Of a DNA stretch of 64,000 nt, positions 24,001 to 36,600 are shown one piece after another (the first letter of the stretch is position 1; each line of letters opens with the position of its first letter). The DNA lies in contig CM049317.1 in the NCBI GenBank assembly GCA_026874595.1, positions 13,508,882 through 13,572,881 of the forward strand. Reading direction: 5' to 3'. The position numbers were made by a program, and so were the translations under genes. The notes under the pieces are model-generated. The model made no database searches and was not told where the DNA came from. It saw only the letters and a program-made list of their open reading frames with translations. The DNA comes from Sipunculus nudus (lineage: Eukaryota; Annelida; Sipuncula; Golfingiida; Sipunculidae).

Positions 24001-24960
24001 TTTGTACAGGTCAATTATTCCCCTCATTATTAGGAGTCATAAGACTCTAATATCATATATGCAGTTAATTTGTCAGGCTGGTATGGAGAAAATTTGTTGG
24101 TTCAATAACAAAAGATCTGAAAAAGCCCGTTATGGAACATGTTTTCTTTGTTTTCACAGGTCCGCCAATTCCAGACCAGTGTAGCTCAGAGGGACATTGA
24201 CCAGGCTGCAAAATACATCGGTGCAGGAGCTGCCACAGTAGGAGCCGCTGGATCAGGTTTGTTCTTACCTTTGACCAGTTGTGTGGTAGCTCATACATGT
24301 AGTTTTATTGCACAAATGAATAAAAGGCATAGCAGAAATTGCAAGTGGGGATCATGGCCATTTTCTCTTAGATACTGTGGTTGCCTTTTTGTTAGCGAGG
24401 GTTTTAATTTGTGATATTCGCGAATTGTAAATATGAAACCATCAGAAATGAGATGCCTTATAACTTAGATGATCAAGAGGGGATGATGTTATCACACCTG
24501 TGGAAACATGGTTCCTTAATCAGCAACATAATCTGTAGATGGTATTGTAACTGGTCAATGCAAACACATTATAACAAATGTAACAGAAATAAATGAGATA
24601 GTGTGTGATTTATTCATAACATATTGTAAAAACAAAAACTGGTGTATCTAGATTTTTATTTTTTTTTTTGGTGCAATCGCGAAAATGAAACCCTTGTAAA
24701 AAGTTTGAAATGAAAGATATTTGACTATTTTAAATGTATATTCCGTAATGTGTGACACACCAATATTTTCATGACTTTATTGTTTGTGTGTTTCAGGAGC
24801 TGGTATCGGAAGCCTGTTCGGCAGTTTTGTTATCGCCTATGCTAGGAACCCATCCTTGAAGCAGCAGCTCTTTTCATATGCCATCCTGGGATTCGCCTTG
24901 TCTGAAGCCATGGGTCTCTTCTGTTTAATGATGGCTTTCCTTATCCTCTTCGCTTTCTAA
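18040..24960 (+). CDS. ATP5MC: Mitochondrial ATP synthase c subunit precursor (4 exons, 150 aa)
   Basis: Proteolipid forming the rotating c-ring of the F1Fo-ATP synthase in the inner mitochondrial membrane. Joins 18040-18084, 20225-20371, 24160-24256, 24797-24960, all in frame. Residues 1-75 are a Ser/Thr/Ala/Arg-rich import peptide ending [11 protein letters not shown]; cleavage is expected before [16 protein letters not shown], leaving exactly the 75 residues of the mature subunit. Visible landmarks are the glycine-rich first helix, the ARNPSLKQQ polar loop with Lys43 (the lysine trimethylated in animals), and the proton-carrying Glu58 in LSEAMG (precursor residue 133). The ATG context CACCATG is good. 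Vertebrates have three paralogues with identical mature parts; only one is seen here, so no paralogue number is given. Confidence 0.97.
20225..20371 (+). CDS. ATP5MC: ATP5MC coding exon 2 (residues 16-64)
   Basis: Presequence continuation [20 protein letters not shown] ending NNTLASQ. Acceptor TTTTTCAG, donor GTGAGT, 147 bp, phase 0 at both ends. Rich in Ser, Thr, Ala and Gln and almost without acidic residues, as expected of a matrix-targeting sequence. Confidence 0.9.
23035..23865. mobile_element. Solo LTR, 831 bp
   Basis: Begins TGTTACGGAACC and ends CATCTGTAACA, so the ends are TG..CA within a 6-bp inverted pair TGTTAC/GTAACA. Both sides carry GAGC (TATGAGC before, GAGCAAAT after), a 4-bp target duplication. 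Inside are a TATA-like CTATATAAG near 23461 and AATAAA near 23846. No internal gag-pol and no second LTR, so it looks like the product of recombination between two LTRs. Superfamily not assigned. Confidence 0.65.
24160..24256 (+). CDS. ATP5MC: ATP5MC coding exon 3 (residues 65-96)
   Basis: Spans the cleavage site: [11 protein letters not shown] then [20 protein letters not shown], the first transmembrane helix. Acceptor TTTTCACAG, donor GTTTGT, ends in phase 1 within a Gly codon. Confidence 0.95.
24797..24960 (+). CDS. ATP5MC: ATP5MC coding exon 4 (residues 98-150)
   Basis: Encodes the polar loop [15 protein letters not shown] and the second helix [20 protein letters not shown], ending FAF and TAA. 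Nearly identical to animal c subunits. Confidence 0.97.
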
Positions 24961-25340
24961 TTCGTGTGGACTTTAGGGTTATCTATATTCCAAGAAACAC
25001 CACAAGACTTGATAACCAAATCGTCTTTTAGGTAAAAAAAGGTTTGAAATTGACCGTAGACCAACTGGACTTGTTATACACAAAGTATAATTATATCTTG
25101 AGCGACCATGTACAAGGCATTTAAATAAGGGTACCTTGTGCCGGCCTGTATATGTCATAGTGTATCATGTTGGGGTATTTATCCACACGGGGCACAAGTG
25201 CTGTACATTTTGCATTAACAGTTTGAATGAACTGATAAGGGGAGTTTACCATCACCGGGTTGACAGTGTGAGGTCTTGAACAGATTTACAGGAGCACTGT
25301 TGCGAGTTGCTGACAGAATAAAGTGTTGATCATATCATCT
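24961..25340 (+). terminator. ATP5MC 3'UTR with poly(A) signal
   Basis: AATAAA at 25317-25322, about 360 bp after the stop, followed by T/G-rich sequence. A second AATAAA lies at 25592-25597. The first gives a 3'UTR length usual for this gene. Confidence 0.6.
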
Positions 25341-27665
25341 TGCTTACTTTGGTTGAGTACCAGTGATTGGTTGTGAAGGATTGTGATGTATCAGTTTGTA
25401 TCTTAAAATATGCAGTGTGGGCTTGAGCGCCAGCAATAGTAAATGAGTGTTGTGATGTACTTTATGCATTTTTGCAGTGTGTACAATACTGCAGAAGAAA
25501 AAATAGATTTTGGGTCATTTTGCTGTGATCACCATTAGTAGTGTCCTATTTCCCTAACGAGTGTTCTATGTGATTTACAGGCGTAGTCTCTAATAAAGAC
25601 CTTACTAAATTGAGGAAAGGGGAAAATTCTGCTTGCCTTTTGAATGAGCTCAACAAAATATTAGAATTTTCCTACTAAGTTTTAACAATTTTGAAAATAA
25701 AACTCTTGGTCTGTCAAAAATCTGCATAATGTGGAGTGTAGGGGTAACAGATGGAAGCCCTGAAATTTTAAGACTAGATTGGCATTGATTTAGCAGCAAA
25801 AAAAAACAGGCCCCCCCCCCCCCCTTGGGACATCCCAAAACATAAGGGGTTAAATATGCACTACTCAAAACAATGAGAGGGGAAGTGACATAATCATTGA
25901 AGCAGTTGGGCAGGTGGCTGGAGGAATGACCCCTGTGCCATTACACTCGTCTGCTGTTTCCAGCCCCTCTTTATCAGCATGTAAATAATTTAAATATTAG
26001 TTATACTTTATATGCATTGAGCATTTAAAGCACTTTTGTCAGTGTGGTACCTTCAGTTGGGGGGGGGGGGGCGACAAGGCTGGATGATCAAAGAACAATC
26101 CATTAATAATTTGAGTTAAATTGGAAAATTACAATATACTTTTGATTCCACCATTATGATGACAGTGATTCATTTGTATTCGGGTATGAGGGTAATTTAT
26201 TAAGCCATTAACCAGGAGACCCTGTATAAATTCGGTGGGACAATGACAGCTTTATTAGGATACATTCTGGTGGGGGTATCCAATCTATGTACTGTCTAAC
26301 CCCAAGAACGACTTGAAGCAATCTTTATAATACAAGACTCCAGAGACGACCACTGAACCATATCAGGGCTCCTGCCAGGTTCCTGAAGAAATAAATTAGG
26401 AGTTTTCAACAGAGCAGCATCTGAAGGGCTGTATTTATATGACTGCAACAATACTCTCACAAATATACAAAATATTTGAACATGTTCAGTTACAGGTCTC
26501 TGTGATGAGAATTATTCAGTAATAACAGTTTTTCCATACATGAAGTAGACTAGGCAGGATATCAGAAAATATACTTATTTAAAGTTCTGGGGCATATCAT
26601 GTTAATGCACGGCATACAGTCTAATCAAGGGAAATGTTATAGCCATTTGTTTAAACATCAGAATTACTGGATAATAAACACAAGTTGTCATGAAACCAAC
26701 AATTGTTAAACCTTTTGGTCCATTTACCAGGTAGGCATACATCAGATTTAGATTCAGAACCTTTCATTACCCCTGAATAGACTACATGCCATGCATTAAC
26801 AAGATTTGCCTCCAGGATCAAAGATTTTTGTAAAAATAACCCTGTCTAATTGTGCAATTGTAAAATAAAGGAAATTTTGTTCTATATTCTGGAAAATATA
26901 GGAAATTATTGGAGACAAATTTCTTCATAGGAAAATGAAGGAAAGTTTATATAGGAAATAACAAAATCCACAGTCTGTGGAAGCCCTGTCATATAGGAAC
27001 CAGGACCCATCCCCACTGCTGCACTTGCATGACACCCAGACATTATTGACATACAAATAAAGAAAGGACTGATGTCAACATGCAATATATAAAGCACATT
27101 TTCCTTTTTTTATTCCTTTAAATGTATTAACTATAAACTTGTATGTACAAAACACAGAACCTTAAACATACAACATGAACTGTCTGACCTGAAGAAAATG
27201 TTCTGGTATTTAAAGCTCTTCAAATAAGCCCTTAATGTAGGTCAGCAGTCCTAAATCTGGTGATCTTTGCAGCCCATACACACAAAACTGAAGTCATCTC
27301 ACAAACAAGAAATGATTATCAAACAGAGAAAAGCATTTTTAACCACACAGTGGTGCCGTGTTGTTATATACATGATTGGTTACATCTCTTTAGATTATGA
27401 CTTCAAGCATTTGTTCCTTGTTATTAGTAACATCTGTACCTAAATGTTATATCATGCACAGACCAACAGGACAATGTATTATAAGTTTCGCTTTTTAAAA
27501 AAGTTTTTCTGATGAAACAAAATAAAATATTTGTATCAACAGTTGGGACAATGCCATGTGAATTACAATTAATAATAATATATATATAATGGTAAAGTAA
27601 ATATAAAAATCTGAATTCAATTAAAGTCATCTCATTGTAACATACGTTAATTTATCATGAACTTA

Positions 27666-27809
27666 GTCATGTGACAATAAATTTGGTCACATCATGTGAC
27701 CAAATAACTGGTCATGTGACCATATATTCCAAATATCTGGTCATGTGACCATATATTTGGTCATCTGACCATATATTTGGTCATGTGACCATATATTTGG
27801 TCATCTGAT
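27666..27809. repeat. 20-bp minisatellite of GGTCATGTGACC units
   Basis: Unit ATATTTGGTCATGTGACC plus AT, with variants where TGTGACC becomes TCTGACC. About six units. Each holds the half-sites GGTCA and TGACC as an inverted pair with a 2-bp gap. Confidence 0.85.
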
Positions 27810-29829
27810 AGGCTCATCCTCAATCAGCTGATCTAAGCAGCAGTGACATGCAGTTAGATTTCTGGTATATTCATTTGCAATAATAAGGATCACACCCAAC
27901 GAAGTCTGCTCAATTTACTTTGAAACAAAATAAGGTTTAATTACAAATTTTTCACATTAAATAGCTAACAAGCAAGCAAGCAAAAATATTACTATATTTT
28001 CCATTATATAAATCTCAAAATCAAAAGTTTGCTAATAAAATAAATCAACTTTACAAACTTGGTGATTCAAACATGTTGACTTTTATCATTTCTCCAATAT
28101 ATCAAACAATCTTTTTTATTTGTGATAAGTATTTCTTTCAGGTTTACTTTTATTGTGTTCAGCTAGTGAAGCCTTCATATCAATGTGACTAATACATGCA
28201 TGTCTAAACATGTTTTTCACTGCCAATATATTTTTACAAATGAATTTTATGAAAAATACCATGTGGTACATACTGTTGACGTAATTTCATCTGGAAATTT
28301 AAAAGCATAACTGTCTCATATGTACTCCGTGTAATGTATGCCTGTGGATGAAAAGCTGCTTTATCAGTTATATCAAATTCTAAATGCATTCGGAAAATAA
28401 ATATATTGGGATTTGTAATACTCTCTGAGCCACAAATTTGAATATTTTGCTTTATTTTGAATTTATGATATTTATAATGTATCAAAAGTTGATTCAACAT
28501 AAATTAGAGCAGCAGTCTAATCCTACAATAGATACCCCAGCAAGGATCCCAATCAAATTTTCCTGTTTCTGCAGTGTTACTGTTCACAAACAGTTCACAG
28601 GAGAGCAGACAAATTCCTGCCTTAAAAAATATATAATTTATACTTATTCTCTGGGTGACATGCTAATAAAGTAGTGTGTATATTCCTTTCTTATTAATTA
28701 CACCCATTCAACCTGGCCATGCAAATCAATGAGAGCAGTCAAGTGAACTGGGTACAAACTATGGCTATCAATGCTTCATATCTGTTTACTTGCAATATAT
28801 TTACCAACAACTATTGTGAGAGGGAGAGCAAGTGAGAATCTGGATGGAGTGTATAAAGTGACATCTGGTGGTCACTGAAAAGAACTTGTGAGAAATTCTG
28901 ATACAAGTGCATACAAAATAGCTATGGAATTAGTAATCACCAAATACAAAAGAATACCTGGCAATGTTTTATAAGGAAGAATCTGCTTGATAATATATTA
29001 AACACCTGGCAGGTCAATCAGAGAATAAACAGTGTTGTGTCAAGACAGTAGAATCCAGATTTTACATATAAAATATTCATATTTACATATTTAGATAGCA
29101 ACCCTTGAAAATTTCTTTCCAATAGAAAGCACTCCTCAACTACAACCCAATCTGATCACAAGAAGTGCACCCTGGGAAAAAAGTGCTCAGTCACATGATA
29201 TCAGAATAAGTGCATTATGGGAAATAAGTGTTTAGTCAAGTGATTGCATGAACTCTGATGCATTATGGGAACACCATCCTCAGACATTTTAATATAACAT
29301 GGCTTGCCTGTTCAAGCCCTGCCTACACTGTTCAGACTCAAGCTACTCAAGTTATATTTATACTCAGTTTAAGGTACTCAGTCTTAGCTGCTCTTTTGAA
29401 CATCTTCAAAATATCTTTCTTATCTAGGTACTTGTTTAACAAAGATCAGTGGTGGACACAGACACACATCTATGGTACCCGCACTGGAGCACTCGTTTTA
29501 AACTCAAAGATTGGTTTCATGCTCTTAGGATAACGTGGCATATCTCTAACAAATTTCTGAGTTCTGTATGAATTATTTTATACCTCTGACACATGATACA
29601 GATATGTACAGCCATTTATTTATCATGATCCTTATAAGATCCTAATTATAAATAGCTCATTTTAAGTAATTTCGACATGCGACCAGTGACATCTGGGTTT
29701 TAGTGTATACGCAAAATGGCAGAATGTGAGAATCTATCTGCGGTGAAGAGTGGAAAAACTTTTTTTTTTTACCATGCCCATATCCCAAAATCATAGTAGG
29801 AAACCTAAATTAAGCTGACCAGTTTATGA

Positions 29830-30350
29830 TACCAATAAGAGCATCTCTTCATAACCACCGAAACCTGCATTAATAGATCTATCAAAAATTCAAATCAGAC
29901 CAGTCATAAGATCCTGTTATGATACCAATATGAACAGCTCTTAGATACCAATGTGGTAACATCAGGTTACCCTCACCTGAGCTGACATCTCTGTGATCAC
30001 AATATGAGAATCTCATGATGAGTAGCAAAGACTGGGCTATAAGGTTAGGGATTCTCATCTGAGCAGTTCTGGTATCCTCCTATGATATCAATTTGAGTAG
30101 CTAATTCTGAGCAGATTAACCTGATACGACAAAATATGACCAGCTCATACTTAGCAACTTAAATTGCGCTGAAAGAACAGTTATCTTTGTCAGAGCAGTT
30201 CTATGAGTAGCTTATACTGAGCAGCAAACTCTTAATTTGATCCTCCAGTAATTCCAATATGAGCTGCTCATAAATGAGCAGCTTAACAGGCTGACAGGTG
30301 CAAATATTCCAGACTGAGCAGTTCTGTGATCCCAATAGGAGTAGCTCATA
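29830..30350 (-). repeat. Degenerate hairpin-forming repeat after the SR-cyclophilin stop codon
   Basis: Roughly eight decayed copies, spaced 50-100 bp, of a word like CCAATATGAGCAGCTCATA with TGAGCAGCTTAA. The best copy (30262-30283) is a perfect 10-bp stem AGCTGCTCAT-AA-ATGAGCAGCT. It lies in the likely 3'UTR on the transcribed strand. Confidence 0.55.
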
Positions 30351-30493
30351 ATGAGTCACTTTTTTGTCTGAGCTGAAAGATCAAATATCCCATTCTGAGT
30401 AGGCTTGCTTTTATGTGCTAGCCAGAACAATCCCAGATCCTTCACAGCTGCTCAGATCTGAGTAACTGTCATCTTATCCTTGCTCTGTTGCCC

Positions 30494-30653
30494 TCAATCT
30501 GAATCAGAACTGCTCCTTGATCTTCTCTGGCTTCGACTGCGACTGGATGAGCTGCTGCTGCTGGATCGGTTTCGGGATCGTTTTCTGGAAGCTGACGATC
30601 TTGAGGAGCTACTGGATCCACTTGATGATGACCTTGACCTTCTGCTTATCCGG
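30494..30653 (-). CDS. PPIG: SR-cyclophilin last coding exon
   Basis: Residues 1121-1172: RISRRSRSSSSGSSSSSRSS to SRSRSQRRSRSSSDSD, then TGA at 30494-30496. Acceptor AATATAG. The Leu/Asp-rich plus-strand frame here is a shadow. Confidence 0.88.
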
Positions 30654-33600
30654 CTATATTAAAAACAACATATAAAACATATTTCATTTTTTTAATTAAA
30701 ACAAAATTTAAACAACTGAAATAAATAAACCAAGATATTTCATCACACAATTTACTTCTAACATATGTAATTTCTCTACCTTATAAACAAATGTACATTT
30801 TAACAAGGCCTCCAGGCCTAATGCAAACCTGTGCAATGGGATATAGATCAGGTATAATGATTCCATGCTGAACCATTCCTTTTGAAGTACATGTGTGACA
30901 TGTATATATGTACAATGCAACTACTAAACATTTTAGACCCAAGTAATAGCACCAATTACACAAATGTCACTCAGGCCTGTCAAAGGTAAATCACAGAGAA
31001 AAAGAGTAAATGCTCCTGTAAAAAAAACAGATGTCTTTGAAATAAAGAGTGAAAAGAGTAAAATTAGCTTCAATTCCCTATCTTTTATTCACACACTGAA
31101 TAAAGATGTGCTTTTCATAGCACAACTGTATATGTGTATTGATGATTATCATTCCAAAGTCAGGAATATTCATGAAGCACATCCCAATTCATATAGATAA
31201 GAGCATTTTTCACATGTTGTGACACATAGTGGACATTTGCACACAAAAAAAAAATGGTCTTGGTCTTACTGGACTATTAAAGCAAAAGAGAAATAGTATA
31301 CATTGGAAAATCTTTCATGAAAAAAAGAGAGAAAAAATAGTGCTGCTGAAATAGAGTGAAAAATGAGTAATTAACGTCATTTTTAGGAAATCCTCAAAAA
31401 AAAGAGTGACTCTAAAAGAGAGTGATTTGGCAGGCCTGGTCACTCCTGATATACTGGCATGGATGTACACATACTACACAACACAAAATGATTGTAGTTA
31501 GCACCACCAAACCACTCTTGGGCTATGTTCACAGATGCACGCAACCCTAAAACAAATGTATGTGGCACCCGAAGTCATGTATACAACTAAACTATCCGAG
31601 ATGATGAACATGCATCATTTCAGGCTGATATGTCAAATCGCTCCTGAGAAATAAGCAGGTACATACATTGTGCAAAATTTATTGTAGATTGTGCCACCAG
31701 TCTGGTATACAATGATGCTACTTGAGATGTATACATATGCAAAATTTAGGTAGATATATCAGATCCCTCCTGAGAAATAAGCAGGGACATACACTGTGTA
31801 AAAATTACAGCAGGTGGCACCACCAGTTTTGTATACAACAAAGCTGTTCGTTATGTATATGTCAGAGACGAGATTGAAATCCAGGCGGATTTTAAATTCA
31901 CCTAGACGAGATTGCGATTGTGATCTCGCCTAGGCGAGATTGCAGTTGTGATCTCTGCTAGACAGATTTTAAACTTGCCTAGACGAGATCACAATCGCAA
32001 TCTCGCCTAGGCGAGATTAAAATCCATCATGGAGCAGGCCATGATTTTAATCTCGCCTAGGCGAGTTTAAAATCTGTCTGGTGTCATCCAGGCGAGTTTA
32101 AAATCTGCCTGATATCACTTGGGCGAGTTTAAAATCTGCCTAGGCGAGATTAAAATAGTGATCTGATCTAATTTCCCAATAAATTATGCATTGTAATTGA
32201 CTTATGAAAGATGTTTTCAGTCAGATTTTCAATATTTTAACACTGAATGGTTACGTATAGTTCACAAGTAATATATTTATTAATATTTACAGATTATATT
32301 ATTAATTAAATAATTAACATTAATTTAGGAAATGGAATATTTTATATTATATATTTTTTATTAATATGGTTATGTATAGTTCACAAGTAATATATATTTA
32401 ATATTATTTACAGAATATTATAATATTTATGTAATAATTAACATTAATTTTTTTTATTTTATATTTTTATTTATAAACTATGTAATAAGAAACTTACATT
32501 GGTATTGTATATGGCATATTCAAATGATATATGATGCGGGCTGCTGCTGATTATTTACATAATAATTTTGTTGTCAATATTAATTTGAAGGGAACCTGGT
32601 ATTAGTAATATTAGTAATGTAGTATTTTAAAAAGACAAAAGGAACATAGCTCATTTATTTTTTATCAATATAATTCAATGCATGTTCACATGCATAAATG
32701 ATCTATTACTCTATGAATCTAGAAATCATATTTTTTCTGATACGATATATAATACTGTCCAAAAAAAGGCAGTTATCTTGTAATACAGTCTACATAAATA
32801 TTGAAGCTTCACAAAATGCCTCACAAAACATTAAAAAAAAAGATCAGAAGAATATTATATACATTATAAGAAAAGACAAAATAAGACAAAGAAATATTCA
32901 CTTGCATACATCTGTGTATCAACTTTTACCTTTTCTCATATGATGTTTAATTACCTAAAAAATGGATGGTGTATCAAAGTCCATCATAAATACTGATACC
33001 CTGCATATTTTGTACCATAAGTGTACATGTTTTGAATTTTGAGTGTTGAATACCTGGGTGAAAAGAAACATTTGAACTAGATCAACCAACTAATTTGTTC
33101 TGTTTGTCCTGTAAGAATTATCAAATAGGATGATTGTTTATGTTTATGTGTAATATACTCATTAAATAGTGAAGTAATAGCTATCTAAACTAATCTATCT
33201 ATCTGTCTATCTATCTATCTATGATTGATTCAATATGCAACTGGATGACTTTTTCCCCCAGATTTGCTCTTCATAATATCTCATAAGTGTGCTTCAATAT
33301 ACCTCTTGTTACTCTCTAATTGCCATATATTTAAATACAATTACAAATTATTTTTTTGTAAAAATTATTAGTGATATTTACAATCCCAAGGTTGTTAAGA
33401 AAACTGGAGAAAAAAAATAAAGATTAATTAATGTTTAGCAAATAACTGGTATGATAAGGATGCTGTAGACCACATGAAACACATCAAAGGTTCAAATAAT
33501 AATCAAATATCTATTTCATAATTCTGTTTCCAAAATTAATGTTAATTATCACATGAATAATTATTACATTACTGTAAAAAAGTTAATTATTACATTAATA

Positions 33601-36600
33601 CTATAATATGCTGTAAATATTAATAAATATATTACCTTTTAACTATATATAACCATTCAGTGTTAAAATATTGAAAATCCGACTGAAAACATCTTTCATA
33701 TGTCAATTACAATGCTTAATATATTAGGAAATTAGATCAGATCACTATTTTAATCTCGCCTAGGCAGATTTTAAACTCGCCTAAGTAATATCAGGCAGAT
33801 TTTAAAATCGCCTGGATGACACCAGATGGATTTTAAACTCGCCTAGGCGAGATTAAAATCATGGCCTGCTCCATGTTGGATTTTAATCTCGCCTAGGCGA
33901 GATTGCGATTGTGATCTCGTCTAGGCGAGTTTAAAATCTGTCTAGCCGAGATCACAATTGCAATCTTGCCTAGGCGAGATCACAATCGCAATCTCGTCTA
34001 GGCGAATTTAAAATCCGCCTGGATTTCAATCTCGTCTCTGACATATATATGCACAATTTCAGGCTTATATATATATATCAAATCCCTTCTGAGAAATAAG
34101 CAGGGACTTTCACTGTGCTAAAAGCATTGTAAGTGGTAACACTAGTCTTGTGTACAAGAACGCCATCAGAGATGAATGACCGATGACTCCCGCACAGAAA
34201 AGGTCAATGCAGGTGGGGCCACCAATATCTCAATTTCAAATAGGACTCATATGGCTAACATTGGCATAAAATTTGGTGATGATAGCTCCAGCCGTTTCTG
34301 AGATTGTAATTTTAGTATCCCTTTTTGGACAGATGACTAAGTTCAGCTTCATGTAACTTGGCCAAAAATCACTGAACTGGAACCATTCGAATAAACTTGA
34401 GAGAGATTGTTCCTGGGATGATTTTTGTGAAATACTGGACAATTTTGCTGAACAATTTTGTTGAAGAAAATTTTTAAAGGTTTCTTTAGCTTTTTCCCTA
34501 TAAAATCTATGGAAATGCAGACAGCAAAAACTATAACAGGATTCATAGTCACCTGTCACCAAAAAATCTAATACTGACTTAGCCTATTATTCTTTAAAAA
34601 GAATTAATTTAAATTAAATGGTGATAGTAACACAATGTCATCATAGAATGAATATGCAACAGGGTTTCACGGAGTTGCCGGCAAACCAAAATGGTAATTT
34701 TTTCACAAGCCTTTAGTTTACCAAACAGACACCAGGCAGCGCTTCTATTATAAACCTTGTGCTCAGAGTACATAACCTGCCGCCATCGAAATCACATGCT
34801 GCTGGTGGGCTACATCTACAGCTGTGTACCAAAATTCAAGGTTTTATTTCAGGTGTACATTGAAAACCCCCCACAAAGTTTTCCAGGACCTGGAAAAACT
34901 ATTTTGAATAAACATGAGTATTCCAGGTTTCCAGGTTGAGTACGAACCCTGATATAAGCAAATCCGATAGTTTTTGAGATGACTGATTTTTTGCATATAA
35001 TTTGAAGGTGCTAGCTCCTGCTGTTTTTGAGATAGTATGGGTTAACATACTGATGAAGCCAAACCACTGCATAAGCTCACAGGTTCCCTAAAAATTCTGA
35101 GGTTGTATTATGTTTTTTTTATGGTAAATGTACATACAAGTTTACTTTTATAAAGTATGCACTTCGAGAAAGCAGAAAACTTCTCTTGTGGAACCGAATA
35201 ATCAGTACTTTCCATACAGCAAGGATAACTTCTTTCAATTTCACTTTATTGACTCTTAAAAAGAGGGCATGGACATGGGCAGGAATTTGGGAAAGATTGT
35301 GGAGACATAATGCTTAATAATTTCTGAAATTTTATAGGATCCCATAGATGTGAGGATAACACAAGGATAGCATGGGGAAACATCTACCTTCAGTAGAGAT
35401 CAGTTAATATCCAATATTTGTAGATGCTTGGAAGTTTATCATGACATATCTCCATTTGTTGCTATGGTCTTGCAATATCTAATGATGGTTCTTTGAATTT
35501 ATGTCATCAGCAGGGGCAGATAGAGGACTAAAAGAAAAGGGAGAAGGGGGGGGGTAACACCCTGGCAGAGTTGAATAAGTGTGCTGGGACTGCTAGCAGG
35601 CTTTACAACGTATCTATCACCTGCAGAAATAGAGAAAACAAGGCACGACAAAGTGGAGCATCCCTCACACAGGAGCATACTTAGACTGGGTGCATTACTG
35701 ACAGTGTGAAAATCAGGGGGACAGTTCTGTGACCTCTGAAACTGTGACCTCAGTGTAGATAGGGTTCTTCCTCTATAATGAAAAAATTTGGCCAAAAATG
35801 CGTTCACAAACTTTTTCAAGAAGTGGGCCCTGAGACCTTGACCTCAAAATAAATAGGATTCTTCCTCCATGGGTAGTTGAGCTGTATGTGAAGGATTGAA
35901 GGTTTGGAAAGAAAACTTTGGCTTATAATACACCCACAAAAAAGATGTCCTGTAGCCTTGACCTATGACATCCTGACCTCAAAATTGATAGAGTTCTTCA
36001 ATGGATAGTTGAGCTATATGTGAAAGATGAAAAGTTTTGGTCAAATCGTTTGGCACAAAACGCATCCTAGCCATTTCTGGTGAATGGACTGAAGGACTGA
36101 TGCAAGAATGGAGGTGTTACTCTCCTGCAAGTTTGTTGCAAAGTGGATAATACAGGGTGTAAGATGCGAATTTGGTGGGATTTTTTTTTGTCAAGTGAGA
36201 TTTTCTTTCTTCTATTTTTCATATATTTAGGTAAAAAAAGGAAGGAATGCATACACTGCATCCCCACCCCCCTAAATCCATCCCTGATCAGGTTATCAAT
36301 AGGTTGTAGTAGAATACATCAGAATATGAAAAACAGTCACTTATATTTCATTTGTGTGTGAACATGCCTTTGGCAATTTAAGGAAATACAGATGATATCT
36401 AAACCTGAGGATCACTAGTGATGATAAAGAGACCATAACAAACCTGGTTTTAGTGGGTTGTCTTGGAGATCTGCTTCGTCGCTGTGGAGATGACCTTCTC
36501 CTTGGTGATCGGCTTCTTGTCCTTGACCTTCTCTGTTGTCGTGGTGATGGCCTACGTCTTATAGGAGACCTGTACCAGTTGGTTTATGTCAGTGTTAATA

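Larger units (their letters stand above)
18085..24159 (+). other. ATP5MC introns 1 and 2
   Basis: 18085-20224 and 20372-24159. No other coding exon seen. Intron 2 holds a solo LTR (23035-23865), a weak pogo-like remnant around 22084-22235 and a possible hAT-like remnant ending GGAACCCTG near 20850. Intron 3 (24257-24796) has nothing notable. Confidence 0.7.
25341..30493. other. Convergent 3' flanks of ATP5MC and the SR-cyclophilin
   Basis: No coding exon seen. Contains C14 (25811-25824) and G13 (26059-26071) runs, a minisatellite (27666-27809) and a degenerate hairpin array (29830-30350). Minus-strand AATAAA strings occur at 29615-29620, 28149-28154 and 27109-27114, so the cyclophilin 3'UTR may be anywhere from 0.9 to 3.4 kb. 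Confidence 0.6.
30654..36443 (-). other. SR-cyclophilin last intron (5.8 kb)
   Basis: Contains decayed family-2 repeat sequence on both sides of a 2.18-kb foldback element, a (CTAT)n tract at 33181-33222 and a hAT-like MITE (34660-34951). Nothing coding recognised. Confidence 0.7.
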
